Origin: Begonia masoniana
Taxonomy: Eukaryota > Streptophyta > Magnoliopsida > Cucurbitales > Begoniaceae
Length of the DNA stretch: 64,000 nt
Direction of reading: 5' to 3'
Assembly: GCA_022432975.1 (NCBI GenBank)
Contig: CM039512.1
Coordinates: forward strand, 45,968,309 to 46,032,308
Shown piece after piece: positions 56,476 to 64,000 of the stretch; within the stretch, counting starts at the first letter, position 1; the number at the start of each line of letters is the position of its first letter. The translations under genes and the position numbers were made by a program. A model generated the notes under the pieces. The model did not search any database. It saw nothing but the letters and a program-made list of their open reading frames with translations, and had not been told where the DNA came from.

Positions 56476-58638
56476 TCAGAGAATGCAAAGGCCCAGAGCT
56501 GACCTTGGTTCGCATGTAGACAGTGATGAAATGAGATAGCAATTATCAGAAGACCTTATTCCTTTGATGATGCATTTATTTGTATGATCCGAGACAACAC
56601 ATTTGTTGTGAGTGAAATGCACCTTCAGATTTTGATCACACAACTGACTTATGCTGATAAGATTCGCTTTCAAACCTTTTACAAGAAGAACATTTTCCAG
56701 AGGAGGCAGTCCTGGAACGTCTAGTGTTCCCTTTCCAACGACATTTTCTGTGACGCCGTTTCCAAATGTTACTTTTTCCAGACCTCCTGATGTGATATTC
56801 TTTAAGAATCTTGCTTCACTTGTCATATGTCTAGAAGATCCACTATCAAAGTACCATGTATCAACAGATGTTGCCTTTAGAGAAGTATGAGCAACATTAC
56901 TCTTACCAATGGTTTTCTTTATCCATTTCTGTTTGGGAAATCTGTATGAAGAGATATATCTAGCAGTACCTTTTCTCAAGTCATCAAGATAAGCAAAGCA
57001 CCTAGGACGAATATGACCTTGATGAAAACAATAATGGCAAATTGGAATAAATTTGTTACCTTTATGCTTGGGAACATGAAGATTGGACTTCATCTGATGA
57101 CTGTCTTTAGAGTTAGATTTCTGTTCAGTTTTGTTGATGGATATTGCAACTTTCTTCCCTTTATTTTCAGCATCGATGTTTGACACTTTCGGTGACATTG
57201 AGCATTCTCCTTTGTAACCAATCCCAGAGGTATCATCACATGATCTTCTGGCCATTAGAATATCATCAAGAATAGAGGAACCTGAGTTTAGCATTCTAAC
57301 ATTCTTCTTCATGTGATTCAGTTCATTTGACAACCGCTCTATCTCATTCTGGCTTGATTTCAGTTTAGCTTCCAAATCAATAACACAATCTTGAAGACTT
57401 CCATTTTCGTTTTTCAGACTTCCAATCTGTCTTTGAAGATGTTGATTTATTTCAACTAATTCTGTCCACTTCTTATTTTCATTGATAAGATCTTCTTTTG
57501 TAATTTCTTCTGTATCATCATCGCTATTTTCATATATACTTTCAGAGACATTTTGAGTGACGCTATCAAAACTTGTAGGTTTAGCTTTAGCAACCAGCGC
57601 CATATTTCGGTTTGAGATTTCATCTTCTTTTTCTGAATCACTCTCACTCCAGGTTGTGTTGAGAGAAGTCTTTTTCTTCTTCAAGGTATTTGCACATTCA
57701 GCCTGAATATGTCCATAACCATCACATTCTCGACATTTAATTCCTCTGTTATTCAAGAACTTTCCTGAAGTTTGATTTTCGTCTTTGGACTTCTTAAAAC
57801 TTGTAGAGTCATTCTTGGTGTTAGTGACATTTTGCTTGACACCACGATTATTTCTTCCAAATTTCTTCAACACTTTACTGAATTTTCTGGATATCAATGC
57901 TAAAGATTCTTCCAGATCATCTTCATTGGATTCTTCAGAATTTTGCATCTCTGCTTTTGAAGCCAGGTCTTTCACCCTTTTTGTTTCCACATTTCCATCG
58001 AAATTCATCTCAAATGTTTGAAGAGAACCCATCAGCTCCTCTAATTTCATTTTGGTGATATCTTTTGCTTCTTCAATTGCTGTAACTTTATAAGCAAAGC
58101 GTTGCGGCAGAGATCTTAGAGTCTTTCTCACAAGTTTCTCTTCAGAAATAGTTTCTCCAAGAGCAAAAGCTTCATTAGCAATGTCACAGAGTCTTGCATT
58201 AAATTCGGTAATATTTTCATCATCATGCATCTTCAAGTTCTCAAATTTTGTTGTTAAAAATTGCATTTTTGATAGCTTTACTGCTGAAGTACCTTCATAA
58301 GTAATCTGAAGAATATCCCAAGCCTTTTTAGCAGACTCACATGTAGAGATAAGTCTGAATTGAGTTGGATCAACACCATTAAATATAACATTAAGAGCCT
58401 TTGAGTTACTATTTGCTAGAACATTTTCAGTGACGGACCAGCTTTCTTCAGGTTTGATAGATGTGACTCCTTCTTTGCTTATAATCATTGGTGGGTCCCA
58501 ACCTGTTATAATAGATTTCCAGGCTTTTTCATCAACAGCCTTAATAAAAGCTTTCATTCGAGCTTTCCAGTAAGCATAATTGTATCCATTTAGCAAGGGT
58601 GGACGCACCGTTGAACCTCCTTCTTTCATAGAGTCCAT
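56476..58638 (-). CDS. Gag-protease polyprotein of the Sirevirus-like element (720 aa)
   Basis: The open frame begins MDSMKEGGSTVRPPLLNGYN, a Sirevirus/copia gag start, with the UBN2-type gag domain at about residues 60-215. A CCHC knuckle CRECDGYGHIQAEC lies near residue 302, a coiled-coil-like stretch near 395-450, and a second knuckle CHYCFHQGHIRPRC near 533. At about 594 is the copia protease signature WYFDSGSSRHMT with the catalytic Asp, then a pre-integrase-like end (GIRSSDNCYLISSL). The frame stops there: integrase, RT and RNase H are absent. It is intact over all domains, so it may still make particles. Start is the first ATG after the PBS. Confidence 0.92.
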   Translation of the reverse strand: MDSMKEGGSTVRPPLLNGYNYAYWKARMKAFIKAVDEKAWKSIITGWDPPMIISKEGVTSIKPEESWSVTENVLANSNSKALNVIFNGVDPTQFRLISTCESAKKAWDILQITYEGTSAVKLSKMQFLTTKFENLKMHDDENITEFNARLCDIANEAFALGETISEEKLVRKTLRSLPQRFAYKVTAIEEAKDITKMKLEELMGSLQTFEMNFDGNVETKRVKDLASKAEMQNSEESNEDDLEESLALISRKFSKVLKKFGRNNRGVKQNVTNTKNDSTSFKKSKDENQTSGKFLNNRGIKCRECDGYGHIQAECANTLKKKKTSLNTTWSESDSEKEDEISNRNMALVAKAKPTSFDSVTQNVSESIYENSDDDTEEITKEDLINENKKWTELVEINQHLQRQIGSLKNENGSLQDCVIDLEAKLKSSQNEIERLSNELNHMKKNVRMLNSGSSILDDILMARRSCDDTSGIGYKGECSMSPKVSNIDAENKGKKVAISINKTEQKSNSKDSHQMKSNLHVPKHKGNKFIPICHYCFHQGHIRPRCFAYLDDLRKGTARYISSYRFPKQKWIKKTIGKSNVAHTSLKATSVDTWYFDSGSSRHMTSEARFLKNITSGGLEKVTFGNGVTENVVGKGTLDVPGLPPLENVLLVKGLKANLISISQLCDQNLKVHFTHNKCVVSDHTNKCIIKGIRSSDNCYLISSLSTCEPRSALGLCIL

Positions 58639-58694
58639 CGTAGTAAAACCAAGATCAAGTCCCGCGGATCTCGCCTAAGAAACAGAGACGTCCC

Positions 58695-58706
58695 GCTCTG
58701 ATACCA
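58695..58706 (-). promoter_or_regulatory. Primer-binding site of the Sirevirus-like element
   Basis: The minus strand reads TGGTATCAGAGC, a perfect match to the usual initiator-Met primer site, two bases from the LTR end. Confidence 0.9.
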
Positions 58707-58708
58707 AT

Positions 58709-59797
58709 TGAAAGATCAAGGTTAGTGACCCGATGTTATAAAGTGTTGTAACACTTCGTGTGACACCGGTTATAAATACGATATAGGACAATAAAAAAAT
58801 GCGGAAATTAACGACACAGGAGGTTGTTAACGCAGTTCGGCAATCAGCCTACATCTGCGGGGCCACGCCCAGATATGAAAACATTTCACGAGTTCAATCA
58901 AGGTTACAAGACACTCGGACTAAAACAAAATAAGACTCCCTCTTATCTTTGATGCCGCTTCCTTCAACCTTCACAAGTGAAACTGTTTTGCGAGCTCCCC
59001 TCGACTTTGAAACGATCTCTCCCGAGATCTAGATAACAACAAGATCCCCTTGTTGTTGGTTCCTCCCGAAACCCGTGTTACGGCAAGATCCCCTCGCCCA
59101 CGATCAAGAACGACAAGCTCCCCTTGTCAATAAATAGAACTCCTCCAGAGTTCCAAGGCAGTCTCCTCTCAAGAATGGATAATAATGAAGATCACAAGAA
59201 TAAACTCCTATGACACTATCTGTGACGCTTGACAATGTCTTAGGATAGGATCACCCAGAAAAGGCTTCAACAAACCAGTATTTAACAAGACCGAATCAAT
59301 AATCACATACACCACACAGAAACGTGGGTGAAGAATAAAAACGCCCAGGTGAATAGAGAAATTCAGCTCACACAAATAATGGCGTCGACAACTTTCAACA
59401 TGAAAAGAAAAGACTTTTATATCAAGAGCAAGGTGCAGTTCTGTTTCTCTCAGCAATATCTTCTCGAAACAGACTCTTCATTCAAATAATAATATCCCAC
59501 GAAATCAGCAAAGGATCCGAAAATCACTGCCACACAAATTTAGCGCAGTGACACTTTGAATGACGCTTTAGTAAAGAATCCCAAATAATTAGGGATATGA
59601 ACCAAGTTTGTTACGATTCCTTTTTCAACAAATCACATTTGAATTGACAAAATATTCTGCCAAATATCTTCTCCAGTATTGAAGGATAGAATAATATATA
59701 TTCCAAAAGAATATAATTTCCAAAAATATAATTTCCATAACTTACCAAAATCAATAAGTTGCCAAAAACATAATGCCAACCCACAATAGCATTAACA
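58709..59797 (-). repeat. 5' LTR of the Sirevirus-like element, full length
   Basis: 1089 bases, minus strand TGTTAATGC...CTTTCA. It is the complete copy that shows what is missing from the left LTR. Confidence 0.9.
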
Positions 59798-61270
59798 GTA
59801 ATTTTTTTCATCCTGTTCAAAATTTATATTCTCTATTTCAAATAGATGAGTGAGACAGTTGTTGATGGGGAATAAGAAAAAGAAGAGAAAGAATCAGATC
59901 TGTAAGGTAGAAGAATCAAAGAAAATAATTGAGAGAGAAAAGAGTGCGAGAGATTTTTCGGGAAACATTACTTTTCTTGTAATCTCGGGTGATGCTGCTC
60001 ACGATGCTGTAGCACTACAAAAAATACTTATTTTTTAGATTCTCTAATAAAATTCACTGCTGAAGTTTTGTGCCATGGACATAGAAAGATTTGGTCCGAA
60101 CCTCTTGGAGTGATTGATTCTTTCATTCTTAACTAATTCGAGATCGATTCTCTTGGAGTGATTGATTTTATCACATCAATTGGTGTAGTGAGCGTGGATT
60201 ATTTTCTTTCTTTCAATATCCATGACAAAATTTGAAGTAGACAAGTTCACGGCCGTGAATGATTTCAGTCTATGGCGAGTCAAGATGAAGGTGATACTGA
60301 GGCGTTTGGCAAGCTTCAATTGTCTAACGAGGATAGATCTTCTGAGATGGAGTCCAAAGTGCATAGTGCTATTTTGCTGAGTTTAGGGGATAAGGTACTA
60401 AAGGAGGTCACTGAATAAGGTTTGACGATTTTAGTATGGTCCAAACCTGAAACTTTATACATGAAAAGGTCGTTGGTAAATCGTCGGTACTAAAAAAAGA
60501 AGTTGTACACAATCACAATAAAGGAATCTAAGGAGATGCAAAAATATGTTGATGATTTCAACAAAATAATTTTGGACTTGAATAGCATCGGTGTTAAGAT
60601 AGAAGAAAAATATCAATCTATTATCCTGTTGAGTTCTCTATTAAAGCAGTATGAGCATTTAATCGACACTATGCTCTACGGGAAACAAACCCTAACCATG
60701 ACAGAGGTAAATGTTGCACCAGATTTGAAGGAGCTCCAGCAGAAAATTGGATATAATTAAACATCAAATGGTGAGGGAAAATCTCATACTTGGGATCAGA
60801 AGAAATCGCAGAATAAAGCACGATCAAAATCCAGGCAATGTAAGAAGTGCTTCTTTTGCAACAAAGGAGGATACTTCAAGAAGGAGATTGTTAATTATTG
60901 ATTCAACGTTTTGGTTCGATTTGGTTCAACAATTTTTAGAATTAGATTTGCAATTAGATTTACGGTTATTTTTTATTTTGTTCAAAATTTTTATTCTCTA
61001 TTTCAAATAAATGAATGAGAAAGTTGTTGATTGGGAATGAGAAAAAGAATAGAGAGAATCAAATCTGTAATGCAGAAGAGTCAAAGAGAAAATAAGAGAA
61101 AGAGAAAAAGGTGAGAGAAATTTCTCGAGAAACGATAATTTTTTTGTAAACTCAAGTGATGGTGCGGGCGATACTGTAGAATAACGAAAATATTTATTTC
61201 TAGATTCTCTAATAAAATTTGTTGCTGGAGTTTTGTGTCGTGGACGTAGGACGATTTGGTCTGAACTACA
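59798..61270 (+). mobile_element. Older, decayed copia element entered by the Sirevirus
   Basis: 59798-60100 and 60960-61265 are diverged direct repeats (TGTTCAAAAT, ATTCTCTATTTCAAATA, TAGATTCTCTAATAAAATT), the LTRs. The 5' LTR is missing its beginning because the Sirevirus-like element sits in it. The 3' LTR starts TGTTAATTATTG at 60899 after AAGAAGGAGAT, a PPT. A decayed PBS may lie at about 60179-60192 (TTGGTGTAGTGAGC). The internal region is only about 0.7 kb, so most of the element is deleted. Confidence 0.8.
60220..60898 (+). pseudogene. copia gag remnant
   Basis: It starts at ATG 60221 with MTKFEVDKFTAVNDFSLWRV, a copia gag N-terminus, then loses frame. 60503-60760 continues with MQKYVDDFNKIILDLNSIGV, KIEEKYQSIILLSSL and YEHLIDTMLYGKQTLTM, the UBN2 gag domain. 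A few CCHC-like residues follow (about 60836-60875) before the PPT. All of pol is missing. Confidence 0.82.
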
Positions 61271-63680
61271 TAAATTATTGTGTCTTGATTTCGTCTTTCA
61301 CTCTTCTAATTAAATCTTCATCAATTTTTGCAGTGTGATTGCTTTTATCACAACGTATGTGAAACTTATGGAATTGTATGTCGATGATATTGTTTGTTAT
61401 GGGTTGAAATATTAGATGTTTGAATTGGAATTGGGAGCATAAAAGCAGGTCAAATAAAGTTTGTTTAACTTGAGTGAAACATGTTATGAAATAAAAATTT
61501 ATTGACCAATAGGGTAGGGTAAAGTTTTTCAACACTGTATGAGGATCCTGAAGGCACAAGGATCAAATACTAAAAGTGAAGAAATAAACAGAACAAAGAG
61601 CTAATAATTCTAACCTTGTGGATTATCTAAAACTACACTTTAATGGAATACTGAGGGAATTTGATGAATATCCATGCTTCTCTTTGGTTAGGATATTAGG
61701 TATTATGGTGATAATTTATTATGTTTGTGGATTGAAGTTTGGTTTTATTGGGTTTGTAATGAAAATCAGTGAATTTTAGGTTTGGTATCGAGTTATGTCC
61801 ACATCTTGGGTAAACTGTGGCAGCAGCCCAACCCAATCTATTTGGGCTCAGAAAGATTGTTTTAGGTCTTTGTCACAATGCCAACGACATCGCGCTGCAG
61901 CCAAGGCCTACAAATTTTTATTTTGAAGGCCATGGAGCTAACTGTTAGGGCCACAACACACATGTGCACTTGTAGTTCTCCATTACACAATTTAATGTGT
62001 TTGTTAAATTCTTATAACAGGTTTCAAAGTTCACTATTAAGACTCAAATACAAAATATCACTCAATTTTTACTTCGAGTGTTAAAATAATTGATGAATTC
62101 GACCAGCAGAGTCTTTGTGCAGGCTCATTCTCGAGAGATTTACTTGACAAAATTATTGTGGAAGTCGAACCTCATTTGTGGTTGCTAGTTCTGAGAGACA
62201 TTTTTGAATGACAAACGAGAGTCGATCGAATCATAATCGTGGTAGACCATAGCAGTAGACTCGAAGACTTCTACAGTAGTCCAAGACGTAGACATGTATT
62301 TTTCTTAACATTTATAAAATGCAGTAGACTAGACCTAATTGGCAAAGTAGACTGCACTAGTAGACCAGAAACACCTCGCGGTAGTCTAGACCTATGACAA
62401 CCTGGACTTGACTAAAGGGTGAGTCCTAGAAGGCAGTCCAAGGTTAGCCTGGCCCGACCCCTTTTTTTATTTAAATTTGATTTTCTTATTTAATCCAATA
62501 TAATTAAAAAAACAATATTTTTTTTATAAATGAGTATTTTACCCAACTCGCTAATGTCAACCCATTTCAAATGGGACTAAGGCCTTTTGGTTTTTTCTAC
62601 ACTCGACTCTTATATTTTCTCCTATTTATACATTTCTACCCCTCTCATTTTCTCTCATCTTTTCAACGGGAACAAAAACACTATTTCTCCTTGTTTTTTT
62701 CTTCCATTTTTTTCCAATAATATAAATGTTTTTATCTCTTTATACAATATATTTTATGCTTGCTAGGCTCGACTATTTTAATTTACTAAGCTCAATGAAA
62801 CTATATTTTTGATTTGGTCCTCTCGTTTGTCATCTCTAAGACAACCTCACTCGAAAGACATTGGTAGTCAACTAGACACAAGACATAGTAGACTGGGACG
62901 GTAGTCCGAGTACTTATCAATGGTAGACCAACTACTTGAAAATTGTGTCTAAAAGATAAATCGTGGTTGATCAGGGCGTAGCGATAATCAATCAACGGTT
63001 CAAAGAAATAATGTTTATTTATAAATAGAATAGAGGCCAAATCAGTTGCGCAAGAAAAAAAAAAAAAAGAAACTCTTTGCATTCAAGTTTTCGAGCTACC
63101 AATCTGACTTTTACCTTTACATCACTTGAGAATTTTAATTCTTTTGAAATTTAGGGTTTTGTACCAAAATTTTCTTTGCTCTTTTATTATTGAAAGAGAA
63201 ATAGAAAGAGTGAAGCCTAGAAATGTAAAGACAAAATTGACAGGTAGAAGCTCAATTGTCACGCTAATGGTAAGCTTCAAAAATGAGTAGGGTGTCCTCA
63301 ATTGAGGGTAGCCATATGGGTTTTGGCGATGTCATTGGAGAGGGCTTCTAGGCTATGAGCAGAAGTGTGGACTCAAAACAGAGCATCCAGAACTTCATGT
63401 GCAAGTGTTTGGAGGACGAGGAATTAATAAAGGATCTCAAGCGGGAGTCCAAAACACACAAACGGCTCCACATAACTGTATTTTGCAAATTTTTGAGAGA
63501 ACTTCGAGACAAATAATCGGGAATCCAACAAAAGAAAACATGGACGATCTTGAGATGGTTGAACGAGGAATTTCAAAATACCTTCCAATTTCATGTATCA
63601 TCTAAAAGGTAAAAAGGAAAGAAACGTCGCACAGTTTGTACAGTGTTAGCCATTGTAACTTAATTGGATATAAATATTTG
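61271..63680. other. No gene recognised
   Basis: AT-rich. It holds repeated GTAGACT/GTAGTCY words at 62240-62420 and again at 62830-62960, which may be part of an unknown retroelement, and poly-T and poly-A runs (62520, 63055-63068). Frames at 61878-62084 and 63399-63605 show no known motif. Confidence 0.55.
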
Positions 63681-63683
63681 GGT

Positions 63684-63803
63684 AAAGTACAATTTAGCCC
63701 CTACAACTAAGTGAAATGAACAATTTACACCGTAAACTTGAATAAAGTGTAATTTAGCCCCTACAACTAGGTGAAATGTACAATTTACACCATAAACTTT
63801 GAT
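63684..63803. repeat. 60-bp tandem duplication
   Basis: Two copies of a 60-base unit containing CAATTTAGCCCCTACAACTA and GAACAATTTACACC or close variants. Such sequence is common at the ends of plant DNA transposons; the partner end would lie beyond the window. Confidence 0.85.
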
Positions 63804-64000
63804 AATAGGCAAGAACAACCTTTAATGTATTGATAATGAGCAATATGGCCCCTACCGTCATAATTTCCATAAAAAAGTAACGTTTTTTCACTTGTTCATT
63901 TTTTTTCCCGAAATGCCCCTCACTGGACCGAACCGAACCGGACCGGTTCGGCTAATTGCACTTTAGTTTTTTATTTTTATTTTTAATTTTATTCATCTGT

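Larger units (their letters stand above)
46923..59797 (-). mobile_element. Sirevirus-like copia element lacking integrase and RT
   Basis: Near-identical LTRs (46923-47677 and 58709-59797), a PBS, a gag-protease frame and four GGGGGAG tracts before the 3' LTR define a minus-strand element. Excluding the nested Ty3 element the internal region is about 2.9 kb, with no integrase, RT or RNase H, so it is non-autonomous. The gag start (RPPLLNGYNYAYWKARMKAF) and the repeated polypurine tracts are typical of Sireviruses. Possible duplications GTAAT lie at 46908-46912 and 59798-59802. Confidence 0.87.

Overview
This is nuclear DNA of a flowering plant, probably a eudicot. It is AT-rich and intron-bearing, it carries an R2R3-MYB gene, and most of it is plant LTR-retrotransposon sequence (Ty3 chromoviruses, Ty1/copia, a Sirevirus-type copia, Cassandra) plus hAT and other DNA transposons. 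Two runs of exactly 100 N (13299-13398, 46066-46165) are assembly gaps. Only two host-like genes are supported: the MYB gene (28757-29888, minus) and a small GRF-type zinc-finger gene (42356-45246, plus) that is broken by an LTR insertion and a stop codon.

Layout. 1-10648: a stack of related Ty3 LTRs. A gag remnant and 3' LTR (element A) are followed by successive LTR tails ending at 4929, 5107, 5887 and 10648; the outermost contains a solo LTR (6297-10637, duplication GAGGC), which itself holds an unclassified 1.7-kb insert. 10649-12060: a truncated minus-strand hAT transposase. 12200-13298: a minus-strand LTR piece. 13399-19851: a decayed minus-strand Ty3 element with gag, protease, RT, RNase H and integrase, and an LTR shared with a second pol tail. 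19870-21172: another LTR tail. 22031-28287: a deleted Ty3 element with duplicated ends, one copy holding a hAT element (duplication CCGAACAC) that contains a Cassandra element with 5S rRNA-like LTRs. 28288-30960: the MYB gene and flanks, the largest clearly non-TE stretch. 30963-32338: a long-TIR element. 32368-36975: a decayed minus-strand copia. 36976-42000: mostly unrecognised, with a hAT scrap and GC-rich palindromic repeats. 42356-45246: the GRF gene with a solo LTR in exon 3. 46923-59797: a minus-strand Sirevirus-like element without integrase or RT, containing a complete gag-only Ty3 element (48090-56179, duplication TCCAC). 59798-61270: an older copia that the Sirevirus entered. 61271-64000: unrecognised, ending in a 60-bp tandem repeat.

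How the parts relate. The most interesting signal is in the LTRs of the Ty3 group (A, C, D, E, B2 and the gag-only element). Though diverged, they keep the same three parts in the same order: a splice-donor-like block CTAAGGAC..CAGGTAAGT where that part is present, then 570-670 nt later a small stem-loop (TGAGC/GCTCA or its compensated form TAAGC/GCTTA) followed by an acceptor-like GATGTAG|GTGA, then a family-specific array of short palindromes near the LTR end. The gag-only element and its Sirevirus host both lack polymerase yet have near-identical LTRs, so both probably moved recently using enzymes made elsewhere.
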